Assembly (NCBI GenBank): GCA_964458795.1
Contig: CAYWJW010000011.1
Span: 1-33,536 of the forward strand
Reading direction: 5' to 3'
Source: JAJTHY01 sp964458795
Lineage (GTDB): Bacteria > Pseudomonadota > Alphaproteobacteria > Rickettsiales > Midichloriaceae
DNA length: 33,536 bases
Shown: one piece after another, positions 8,081 through 14,189 of the stretch
How positions within the stretch are numbered: the first letter of the stretch is position 1
How the letters are laid out: each line of letters begins with the position of its first letter
Program-made: the position numbers and the translations under genes
The notes under the pieces: model-generated
The model's database searches: none
What the model saw: only the letters and a program-made list of their open reading frames with translations
Told to the model about the DNA's origin: nothing

Positions 8081-8201
8081 GTTAATAACTATCCAATATA
8101 TTGTGTTAATAACTTTTTACACACATATGATCACAAACAATTAACAACTTACCAACATGTAAATAATAAAATTGCGCAACATTGTTAATATGTTAATAAC
8201 T
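8081..8201 (+). repeat. Three direct repeats of GTTAATAACT in the putative origin
   Basis: Identical 10-mers lie at 8081-8090, 8105-8114 and 8192-8201. The second and third extend to GTTAATAACTTT. The word ACATGT also recurs at 8056, 8155 and 8253. Such iterated words in a gene-free AT-rich region resemble the binding-site arrays of bacterial origins. The protein that would read them is unknown. Confidence 0.6.
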
Positions 8202-8255
8202 TTCTATTAAAAAGGATTTACCATATATATAAGCTGATATAGTTTGTTTATAACA

Positions 8256-8287
8256 TGTGCATAAACTGTGGTTAACTAGTAATTAAC
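8256..8287. promoter_or_regulatory. Overlapping DnaA and CtrA sites in the putative origin
   Basis: Within 32 bases lie TGTGCATAA (a DnaA box on the minus strand, 8256-8264), TGTGGTTAA (one mismatch from the relaxed box, 8267-8275) and TTAACTAGTAATTAAC (8272-8287), an exact TTAA-N7-TTAAC CtrA site. The CtrA box shares its first four bases with the second DnaA-like box. This arrangement would let CtrA exclude DnaA, as known at the Caulobacter origin. It could equally be a CtrA site controlling hemE transcription. Confidence 0.55.
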
Positions 8288-8347
8288 ATATTAACAACAC
8301 ATAATAATAAATAAAAAAGAATATAAGATTTATAGTTTTATTTTAAG

Positions 8348-9418
8348 ATGAATAAGCCTTTACTTGATAAGCTAAACCTCAAACCAAACAGCAGGACTCC
8401 TATTTGGATAATGCGGCAAGCTGGTAGGTACTTGCCTGAATATCTTGAGGTAAGACAAAAATTTAAGAGTTTTGTAGATTTCTGTTTGACTCCGGATGCG
8501 GCAGCAATGGTTACACTTCAACCTCTTAAGAGATTTCAGCTAGATGCAGCTATAATATTCTCAGATATTTTATTGATTCCAAAAGCTTTGGGTATGAAAG
8601 TTGAATTTCTAGCATCACATGGCCCTAAACTTGAATCAATCCAAAGTTTGAGAGATATAAAAAAACTAACAAAACCAAATTTGGTAATCTTTGAAAAAGT
8701 AGGTCAGGCTATCAAATTAGTTAAAGAGGAGATGGATCGTGATTTTAAGGATAAAACACTAATAGGATTTGCTGGTGCACCATTTACGATTGCAGCCTAC
8801 ATGATTGAAGGAAGTGGAAGTAAAGATTTCGCAAAGGTAAGAGAGTTTGCTGTACAAAATCCGAATGAGTTTGCAGAACTTATAGACATTATTGTTTCCG
8901 CTACAATAGAGTATATCAAAGTACAGATAAAAAATGGTGCTGAAGTCATAAAGATTTTTGATTCATGGGCAGGAAGTGTACCTAATTATGAATTTAAAAG
9001 TCACGTAGTTATGCCGATTACAAGAATTGTTGATAGCATTAAGGCAGATTTTCCCGATGTTCCGTGTATAGTATTTGCTAGAAAGGCAGGTAGTAACTTA
9101 AAAGCATTTAAAACTAAAACAAATATAGACGCATATGCAATCGATCAGTATACTGATTTAACCTGGGCGTTTAAAAATTTGGCAAACCATGGAAGTGATG
9201 TAGTATTGCAGGGAAACCTCGATAATATAGTGCTTGCTTATGGTAATAATGGGCAGATATCAAACCATGTGAACAGAATTTTTACTAAAGCTCAAGGAAG
9301 GCATTTAATCTTTAATTTAGGGCACGGTATATTACCACAAACGCCAATAGACAATGTTAAACACTTGGTGGATATGGTAGTGAATATGAGTAATGAAAGA
9401 GCAGATAAAGAACATTGA
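8348..9418 (+). CDS. hemE: Uroporphyrinogen decarboxylase
   Basis: A 356-residue cytosolic enzyme of heme biosynthesis that removes four carboxyl groups from uroporphyrinogen III to give coproporphyrinogen III. The N-terminal signature RTPIWIMRQAGRYLPEY (about residues 16-32) includes the conserved Arg residues that bind substrate carboxylates. The second signature, GFAGAPFTIAAYMIEG, follows near residue 140, and FDSWAG near residue 208. The length is normal. The gene begins immediately right of the putative origin, as in other alphaproteobacteria. Its 3' end overlaps the dnaB start by 26 bases, which implies a hemE-dnaB transcription unit with coupled translation. Confidence 0.96.
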   Translation: MNKPLLDKLNLKPNSRTPIWIMRQAGRYLPEYLEVRQKFKSFVDFCLTPDAAAMVTLQPLKRFQLDAAIIFSDILLIPKALGMKVEFLASHGPKLESIQSLRDIKKLTKPNLVIFEKVGQAIKLVKEEMDRDFKDKTLIGFAGAPFTIAAYMIEGSGSKDFAKVREFAVQNPNEFAELIDIIVSATIEYIKVQIKNGAEVIKIFDSWAGSVPNYEFKSHVVMPITRIVDSIKADFPDVPCIVFARKAGSNLKAFKTKTNIDAYAIDQYTDLTWAFKNLANHGSDVVLQGNLDNIVLAYGNNGQISNHVNRIFTKAQGRHLIFNLGHGILPQTPIDNVKHLVDMVVNMSNERADKEH

Positions 9419-10877
9419 GATTACTAACGACAATGCTGAAGAAGTAGGGCAAGGTAGTAAAATGCCATGCAATGTTGATGCGGAAAAAGCAGTATTGGGC
9501 TCGTTCCTCAATAATAATGAGAATCTCAACAAAGTTGGAGATTTCCTGCGCCCTGAGAATTTTTACGTTCCACTTCATGCCAAAATATATGATACAATAA
9601 TCAGGTTCTATGAGAGGGGCTTAATAGCAAGTCCTGTTACTCTTAAAAATTATTTTGATAGTGATGACTCTCTTAGTGATCTTAAAGTATCCAGTCTTGA
9701 ATATCTTATAAAACTCTCAGCTAATGCAGCTTCAGTTATAAATCTATTGCCATATGCGAAAGACATATACGAAACGTCTCTGAGACGAAATCTAATCAAG
9801 ATCGGCGAAGAAGTTGTTGTCGATGCACATTCTCATGATGCAGATACAAGTGCTACAGATTTGATAGAGCATGCAGAACAAAAATTGTTTTCTTTAGCTT
9901 CAGACGGGTCGTCAGACTCTGGATTTGTAGGAATTAAAGCCAGCGTAGTTGAGAGTATAAAGAGAATTGATATAGCTCGCAAACGTGGTGGAGATGTCAA
10001 TGGGATTACCACTGGATTTATAGACCTAGATAAACTGCTTGGAGGAATGCAAAGCTCTGATTTATTAATCTTAGCTGCAAGGCCATCGATGGGTAAAACG
10101 GCACTTGCAATTAATATGGCACTTAATGCGGCTGCAGATTTCTGTAAGGCTAAACATGTTAAAGATAGAAAGTCGGTTGGAGTATTCTCGCTAGAGATGT
10201 CCGCTGAGCAAATTGCTAATCGTCTTCTATCCATAAAGACTGGTATAGATGGAAGTCGTATTAGAATTGGAAATATAACTAAACAGGAATTTAATATTTT
10301 GCTCAAGCAGAGCGATCAGCTGTCAGAGCTTCCGATTTTTATAGATGATACCCCAGCAATTACAATTTCAGCTCTTAGAACGCGCGCAAGGCGTCTTAAA
10401 CGCCAACATAATCTTGGAGCTATAGTCATAGATTATCTACAGCTTATACGCGGCAGTAGCAAGATGAGTGAATCTAATCGTGTACAAGAAATTGGCGAAA
10501 TAAGTCAAGGATTAAAGGCAATTGCTAAGGAGCTTGATATACCAGTGCTTGCTCTTTCGCAGCTTTCACGTGCTGTAGAAAGTCGAGATGATAAACGTCC
10601 TCAACTTTCAGATCTACGTGAAAGCGGCAATATAGAGCAAGATGCTGATGTAGTTATGTTTATTTACCGAGAAGAATACTATCTATCTCGCAAAATGCCA
10701 CAGATGCATGAGGCAGAAAAATATGCAAAGTGGCAGGCTGAAATGGAGAGTTATAAGGGAATAACTGAGATTTTGATAGCCAAGCAAAGAAATGGTCCTA
10801 TCGGTAACGTATCAATCCGTTATGATACTAGAACTACAGGATTCACAAATTTGGATATAACAGATAACCCGGATTGA
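9393..10877 (+). CDS. dnaB: Replicative DNA helicase DnaB
   Basis: A 494-residue hexameric helicase that opens the fork and loads primase. The N-terminal domain starts with NVDAEKAVLGSFL (about 27-39). The RecA-like C-terminal domain carries the Walker A AARPSMGKTAL (228-238), SLEMSAEQIANRLL, the Walker B-like IVIDYLQLI, LSQLSRAVESRDDKRPQLSDLRESG and IEQDADVVMFIYREEYY. All helicase motifs look intact and no intein is present. The ATG at 9393 lies inside the end of hemE and gives a short N-terminal extension. An ATG at 9462 would match the usual DnaB start more tightly, so the start is not certain. The gene ends before a convergent hairpin that faces the 6S RNA. Confidence 0.96.
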   Translation: MKEQIKNIEITNDNAEEVGQGSKMPCNVDAEKAVLGSFLNNNENLNKVGDFLRPENFYVPLHAKIYDTIIRFYERGLIASPVTLKNYFDSDDSLSDLKVSSLEYLIKLSANAASVINLLPYAKDIYETSLRRNLIKIGEEVVVDAHSHDADTSATDLIEHAEQKLFSLASDGSSDSGFVGIKASVVESIKRIDIARKRGGDVNGITTGFIDLDKLLGGMQSSDLLILAARPSMGKTALAINMALNAAADFCKAKHVKDRKSVGVFSLEMSAEQIANRLLSIKTGIDGSRIRIGNITKQEFNILLKQSDQLSELPIFIDDTPAITISALRTRARRLKRQHNLGAIVIDYLQLIRGSSKMSESNRVQEIGEISQGLKAIAKELDIPVLALSQLSRAVESRDDKRPQLSDLRESGNIEQDADVVMFIYREEYYLSRKMPQMHEAEKYAKWQAEMESYKGITEILIAKQRNGPIGNVSIRYDTRTTGFTNLDITDNPD

Positions 10878-10893
10878 TCATCTTGAAGTTTGC

Positions 10894-10922
10894 TATAGCT
10901 ATTTTATACTGACTTAGCTATA
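10894..10922. repeat. Palindromic element between dnaB and 6S RNA (repeat family 2)
   Basis: TATAGCTA (10894-10901) and TAGCTATA (10915-10922) are perfect 8-base inverted arms around a 13-base loop. The 21 bases 10902-10922 differ at one position from the right arm of the inverted repeat at 2823-2843. The position between the converging ends of dnaB and the zapA/6S unit suggests use as a two-way terminator. No U run is present. Confidence 0.65.
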
Positions 10923-11086
10923 TTCTGTGAACCCCACAGACGTCGGCGTTATTACTATAGGCCCTTTATGTTAAAGGTGGGCGCCATTTTACCAGCTCGA
11001 TGAGTCTAGTAAGGGACAGCTCCCTATAATATCTTATCGGCCCCGGTTAATTAAACTCCTGACTCGTTCTGCAGAGTCCACAACTA
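10921..11086 (-). ncRNA. ssrS: Probable 6S RNA
   Basis: This stretch directly follows the zapA stop codon on the same strand, the usual place of the 6S RNA gene in alphaproteobacteria. It has no open frame and is richer in G and C than its surroundings. The minus-strand RNA closes with a 14-bp terminal helix: 11081-11068 (GUGGACUCUGCAGA) pairs with 10940-10927 (UCUGUGGGGUUCAC). An inner helix pairs AUUAUAGG (11030-11023) with CCUAUAGUAAU (10961-10951). Small hairpins GGGAGCUGUCCC and CCUUUAACAUAAAGG lie in the apical part. A long imperfect rod of about 165 bases is what 6S looks like. It regulates sigma70 RNA polymerase by mimicking an open promoter. The ends are estimates. Confidence 0.65.
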
Positions 11087-11090
11087 TATT

Positions 11091-11411
11091 CTACCTCTTT
11101 TCTATGCGGTTTGCAAGGTGATCTATATAATCAGAGATCTGATAGATGGTGTCATTAAAGGCTTTTTTAACTGCAGTTGCTTCCTCTTTTGTGTTATTCT
11201 CAGATTCTGCAGTTTTATCTAGTATATCAATCTGCTCTTCTATCATAAGTCCTGCAATCAAGGCTAGCTTAAGGTCTGAGGTATTAAAGAAATTAGCAGA
11301 AAGATCTTCTAACCTTTGATTATAACGAGCTGCAAGAAGCTCTATCTTTTCCACATCATCGCAGTCTAAAGATATGCTAGTATTTCTGAACTTTAAATTT
11401 ACTAGTGTCAT
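11091..11411 (-). CDS. zapA: Cell division protein ZapA
   Basis: A 106-residue protein of the ZapA family, which binds FtsZ and bundles Z-ring filaments. The N-terminal half begins VNLKFRNTSISLDCDDVEKIELLAARYNQRLEDLS, the typical beta-strand pair then helix with a DxxKIxxLAxxxNxRL pattern. ALIAGLMIEEQIDIL follows, and then a long C-terminal coiled coil. The ATG at 11411 overlaps the stop of the upstream coiled-coil gene by one base (TGATG). A TTG three bases earlier is also possible. The pairing with an upstream small coiled-coil protein and a downstream 6S RNA is the usual alphaproteobacterial order and supports the call. Confidence 0.85.
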   Translation of the reverse strand: MTLVNLKFRNTSISLDCDDVEKIELLAARYNQRLEDLSANFFNTSDLKLALIAGLMIEEQIDILDKTAESENNTKEEATAVKKAFNDTIYQISDYIDHLANRIEKR

Positions 11412-11725
11412 CAACTAACCAATCTTTTGAGTTTAGATAAACTTATGTGAACATCACTAAGTATTTCCTGTTGCGGAGGTTGGGCCACCAAGGGCGCATG
11501 CGCATGAGGGAGATTTGTGGAGGCGGACTCAAATAGAGGTATATCAGGCTCAAGGTTTTTCTGGAGTGAAGTATCAGAAATCTTTTTAAGCTCACTTTTC
11601 AATTTAACAACCTCAGCTTTGAGTTTAGTGTTTTCTGATTCTAGATACGAAAGTTTTCTTTCAACAACATCCTCCAGATGCTTTAAAGCTTTCTCCAATA
11701 TATCTCGTGCTTTTGGGGTGTTCAT
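11411..11725 (-). CDS. Small coiled-coil protein upstream of zapA, function unknown
   Basis: About 104 residues. The first 55 form a strongly heptad-patterned charged helix (EKALKHLEDVVERKLSYLES then ENTKLKAEVVKLKSELKKI). A Pro/Ala-rich linker follows, and then a short helix SDVHISLSKLKRLVS. No catalytic motif, signal peptide or membrane segment is visible. Alphaproteobacteria often have a short coiled-coil gene of this kind (DUF4164-like) just before zapA, so a division-related role is a fair guess. It overlaps zapA by one base. The start is uncertain: the ATG at 11725 directly abuts a perfect TATAAT, and the alternative GTG at 11746 would lie between the -35 and -10 boxes. Confidence 0.7.
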   Translation of the reverse strand: MNTPKARDILEKALKHLEDVVERKLSYLESENTKLKAEVVKLKSELKKISDTSLQKNLEPDIPLFESASTNLPHAHAPLVAQPPQQEILSDVHISLSKLKRLVS

Positions 11726-11754
11726 ATTATAACAAAAATAAATCACAAGCTCAA
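11726..11754 (-). promoter_or_regulatory. Sigma70-type promoter of the coiled coil-zapA-6S unit
   Basis: On the minus strand TTGAGC (11754-11749) is followed after exactly 17 bases by a perfect TATAAT (11731-11726). The -10 touches the first candidate ATG (11725), so the transcript would begin inside or just after that codon. Either the true translation start is further in, or another promoter upstream serves this gene. Confidence 0.5.
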
Positions 11755-11803
11755 AATATTCTATAATGTAATTCTATTCAATAAAATTAATAAAATTTCT
11801 TAA

Positions 11804-13210
11804 TCAAAACATAACTTTTATCAATTCAGCATTAGTGGTTTTACTCGTGTTTATGACCTCATACCTATCTATAAAACCGCATGAGAAGTTAGAACCTACC
11901 TTTAATCTTGTTTTGGTAGATTTATGTAATAAGCTTATATTGCCTTTCGCCACTACATATCGTACGAGCCTATCTGGCCCTTTATCAGCACCTTTATTAA
12001 TATAGCTTCTTCCAGGCTTTATAACTAATCTCCTTACCACAAAGTGGCCACTTCTTAAAAGCACGTTATAGTGCCCCCAGGGACGGTGTACAGAAGCATC
12101 TGATAAGAATTTCGTTCTATGGTTAGAAGTAAGACTACTTATTATCTTTTTAACATCCTGAGAGTGGCTGGTGTCCAAAACTAGTACGGCGTCTTCAGAA
12201 TCAACTATTGTGACGTTCTCCAAATTCACTGCAGCAATCATTCGGTCTTTGCTATTAGAATAAATTTGTACATTATGGTTATTAATAGAAACGCAAGAAT
12301 CCGCTTTAATAACATTGCCATCACTATCTTTCTTTTGTACAGAATATACGCTACCCCATGAACCAACGTCCGACCAGCCAATTCTAGTGTTAATCAATGC
12401 TGAGTTATTGGTTTTTTCTATTAATTCATACTCAAGAGCGCTGCTAGGGCAACTCTCAAATTTCTTGTGATCTATATAGGTTATTGCATAATTAGATCCA
12501 TGACTAATTAATCTGTGACTCTCACTTAGAGCTGCTCGGCAAGTCTCTAATATTTCTGGAGAATACTCTTTCATCTCATCCATGAACAGCTTAATAGGAA
12601 GGGCAGATATGCCGGAGTTCCACTGATATCCAGATTTAATACAAGCTATTGCTTCAAGTTCGGATGGCTTCTCAATAAATTTCTCGATTTTGCAGATGTT
12701 AGTTCCAAGTGCGGTTTTATCTATTAGTTCTCCAGCTTTTATATAGCCATACCCGATTTCAGGATATAGTGGTTTTGAACCGAACAGCACAAATTTATTA
12801 TTTTTAAGAGCGAGCTTTGCAGCATTTACTAGTAACTTACGGAAGCGAATTGGGTGAGTTATTTCATGATCTGAAGCGAGTACCAGCATAACGGCATTCT
12901 TATCGCGGTTGTGTATATGCAGAGCCGCTAAGGAAATTGCTGGAGCTGTACCTTTTGCTTGTGGCTCAAGAATAATTTCAGCAGATTTTACACCTATCTC
13001 TGCCAGCTGTTCTTCAACTAGGTATCTTTGATTATGGTTGGTTAAAATATAAGGAAGATTAACTTCAGGTAGGTTCTTTATTCTATTTACTGTATTCTGT
13101 AGTAAGCTAGTCGCAGATGAAAAGCCTATGAACTGTTTTGGCATATTACTTCTAGAGATAGGCCATAATCTTGTTCCGTGCCCACCACAAAGAATTACTG
13201 GGTATATCAT
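11804..13210 (-). CDS. manC: Mannose-1-phosphate guanylyltransferase, ManC-like, with degenerate isomerase domain
   Basis: A 468-residue cytosolic protein with the layout of the bifunctional GDP-mannose pyrophosphorylase/phosphomannose isomerase family. The nucleotidyltransferase domain is convincing: ILCGGHGTRLWPISR with PKQF (residues 6-27), LASDHEI, EIGYGYIKAG, FIEKP (178-182) and GWSDVGSWGS. It makes GDP-mannose from mannose-1-phosphate and GTP, used for surface polysaccharide. The C-terminal cupin begins at RPWGHYNVL (376). The segment where the family has a His-rich metal site (HHHRAEHW-like) reads instead SYINKGADKGPDRLVRYVV (402-420), with no His. The isomerase activity is therefore probably lost. 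It is a single gene, and no sugar or glycosyltransferase genes flank it. Confidence 0.85.
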   Translation of the reverse strand: MIYPVILCGGHGTRLWPISRSNMPKQFIGFSSATSLLQNTVNRIKNLPEVNLPYILTNHNQRYLVEEQLAEIGVKSAEIILEPQAKGTAPAISLAALHIHNRDKNAVMLVLASDHEITHPIRFRKLLVNAAKLALKNNKFVLFGSKPLYPEIGYGYIKAGELIDKTALGTNICKIEKFIEKPSELEAIACIKSGYQWNSGISALPIKLFMDEMKEYSPEILETCRAALSESHRLISHGSNYAITYIDHKKFESCPSSALEYELIEKTNNSALINTRIGWSDVGSWGSVYSVQKKDSDGNVIKADSCVSINNHNVQIYSNSKDRMIAAVNLENVTIVDSEDAVLVLDTSHSQDVKKIISSLTSNHRTKFLSDASVHRPWGHYNVLLRSGHFVVRRLVIKPGRSYINKGADKGPDRLVRYVVAKGNISLLHKSTKTRLKVGSNFSCGFIDRYEVINTSKTTNAELIKVMF

Positions 13211-13353
13211 AGGAAGCCACTTACCGTTACATTGTTCTCGAATCTATTAAGATACATAGATTTATTTGAAAAATGAAGTCTTTTAAAATTTTTTGAGCAT
13301 GCTACTCGACGCTAGATAAATAAGTATGTAAAGGGTGCAAAAATATTTTCACC

Positions 13354-13414
13354 AGGGACTTCCATAAGCAATTTTGGTCATATATACTAATAAATATAAG
13401 ATAGAAGAAGTATG
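13354..13414 (+). repeat. Dispersed ~75-bp intergenic repeat, copy A (repeat family 1)
   Basis: It starts GGGACTTCCATAAGC and ends with TACTAATAAATATAAGATAG then AAGAAGTATG. The same two blocks in the same order, with a variable centre, recur on the minus strand at 23426-23487, and more diverged at 13604-13662 and 31801-31866. Similarity extends leftward into an AT stretch (AAATATTTT). Confidence 0.7.
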
Positions 13415-13471
13415 TTTAAACCCCTGAAAAACCTGTTATCTTGAGTCCTGCCCTCGTTGAGAATTAAAGAG

Positions 13472-13492
13472 ATGCTGAAATAAATTCAGCAT
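13472..13492. repeat. CTGAA-type hairpin repeat
   Basis: ATGCTGAA-N5-TTCAGCAT forms a perfect 8-bp stem with a 5-base loop. The same architecture, ATCCTGAA-N5-TTCAGGAT, is at 31764-31784. Both lie beside copies of the family 1 repeat. Palindromes of the CCTGAA...TTCAGG type are scattered through many alphaproteobacterial genomes. Confidence 0.6.
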
Positions 13493-13566
13493 GATAAAAG
13501 CTTCAAGGCCAGATAAACCTCTGTTTTCACCTGTTATTTAAAAATAAAGCTTAGGAAAAATGCGGC

Positions 13567-13599
13567 TTTCACCTGTTTTAACAGGTGAAATATTTTTTT
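13567..13599 (+). terminator. Strong rho-independent terminator without a visible upstream gene
   Basis: TTTCACCTGTT and AACAGGTGAAA are perfect 11-base arms around TT, followed by a run of seven T (13593-13599). On the plus strand this is a textbook intrinsic terminator. The nearest plus-strand gene upstream is dnaB, more than 2.6 kb away, and the next begins 175 bases downstream. It could terminate a small RNA or act as an attenuator in the leader of the gene at 13774. Confidence 0.65.
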
Positions 13600-13603
13600 G
13601 AGA

Positions 13604-13662
13604 AGTGCTTCCATAACTCAAAATGCTCAGGTATTCTAAGGCTATAAGATAGGAGAAGTATG
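13604..13662 (+). repeat. Dispersed intergenic repeat, copy B, diverged (repeat family 1)
   Basis: GTGCTTCCATAACTC, then a variable centre, then CTATAAGATAGGAGAAGTATG. It aligns with copy A at 13354 over both end blocks, including the AAATATTTT stretch to its left. Its spacing is about the same, but the centre has drifted. Confidence 0.6.
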
Positions 13663-13705
13663 TAGTTACAAATCTTATTAATAAAGTTGCAATAATCGTT
13701 TTAGA

Positions 13706-13723
13706 ATCTCTTAAGTAAGAGAT
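13706..13723. promoter_or_regulatory. Perfect palindrome upstream of the hydrophobic protein gene, possible operator
   Basis: ATCTCTTA-AG-TAAGAGAT, 8-base inverted arms around two bases, ends 50 bases before the start codon at 13774. The size and position would suit a dimeric repressor. No clear -35/-10 pair could be placed around it, so the operator role is a guess. Confidence 0.35.
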
Positions 13724-13773
13724 CTTATGCTTATCTGCAAGACAATGTAGATTGTTATCTGAAGGGTATTTAT

Positions 13774-14184
13774 ATGGCTGTTCGTTTTCGTCAATTTATT
13801 AGCTTCCCGATTGTTTTTGCTACAGCAGGATCGATGTATGGTTATTTAGCTCCTAATGGAGGTATAGGTACCGGTATTATTGGCGCGGTTATTGGATTAC
13901 CATTAGGGTTTTTAAACGCGCTTATGCTTAATACAGCTAATGTTATATCTTATAATTCTAAATTAGGATATACCTTCGGTTTATTAGGTAGTGCCATGGT
14001 TGGAATGAGAACCTATAATGAATTAAATCATAATATAGGGCATGAGATAATTCAGCGCTACGAAAATAGTGATAACATTTCTAGGGTTTTTGGTAGCTTA
14101 ATTCCGGCCGGAGTGATGGCAACATTAGGGTACTCTTTTGGCAAAGTTATAGGGTCTTCCTTTGGGAATGTACTTGGTATTTAA
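13774..14184 (+). CDS. Unrecognised small hydrophobic glycine-rich protein
   Basis: A 136-residue protein I cannot assign. It is rich in Gly, Ala, Ile and Leu, with small-residue-spaced hydrophobic stretches at about 9-28, 31-58, 64-77 and 107-134. Examples are GGIGTGIIGAVIGLPLGFL and FGKVIGSSFGNVLGI. GxxxG-type spacings suggest tightly packed membrane helices, like glycine-zipper proteins. There is no clear cleavable signal and no cysteine. A GAAGGG ribosome-binding site sits 7-8 bases before the ATG, which supports it as a real gene. It stands alone behind a structured leader with a terminator, a repeat and a palindrome. It ends five bases before the stop of the convergent XRE regulator gene. 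A pore-forming, holin-like or surface role is possible but unsupported. Confidence 0.6.
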   Translation: MAVRFRQFISFPIVFATAGSMYGYLAPNGGIGTGIIGAVIGLPLGFLNALMLNTANVISYNSKLGYTFGLLGSAMVGMRTYNELNHNIGHEIIQRYENSDNISRVFGSLIPAGVMATLGYSFGKVIGSSFGNVLGI

Positions 14185-14189
14185 GATAG

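Larger units (their letters stand above)
7984..8347. other. Putative chromosomal replication origin (oriC) upstream of hemE
   Basis: A 364-base gene-free stretch, extremely AT-rich and full of TTAAC/GTTAAT words. It contains two matches to the relaxed DnaA box TTWTNCACA: TTTTACACA at 8115-8123 and TTATGCACA on the minus strand at 8264-8256. A near match, TTAACCACA, is at 8275-8267 (minus). It also has a perfect CtrA box TTAA-N7-TTAAC at 8272-8287, three direct copies of GTTAATAACT, and a nearly pure A/T tract (8283-8347) suited to unwinding. In Caulobacter, and by prediction in Rickettsiales, the origin lies beside hemE and carries CtrA sites. The promoter of hemE must also lie here. The assignment is inference from motifs plus synteny. 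Confidence 0.68.
13211..13773. other. Repeat-rich gene-free region
   Basis: This 563-base stretch contains no credible coding frame. It holds two copies of a dispersed ~75-bp element, one CTGAA-type hairpin, a strong rho-independent terminator, a perfect 18-bp palindrome and the leader of the gene at 13774. The word TTTCACCTGTT occurs at 13525-13535 and again in the terminator. The plus-strand terminator has no annotated gene in front of it. A small RNA ending there, or decayed repeat material, are the two simplest explanations. Confidence 0.6.

Noticed and set aside
8041..8220. IHF sites in the putative origin
   Set aside because: I looked for WATCAANNNNTTR and found only matches with two or more mismatches, which in AT-rich DNA mean little.
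9833..10306. Open frame of 157 codons opposite dnaB
   Set aside because: Antisense to the DnaB ATPase domain, with no start signal or motif.
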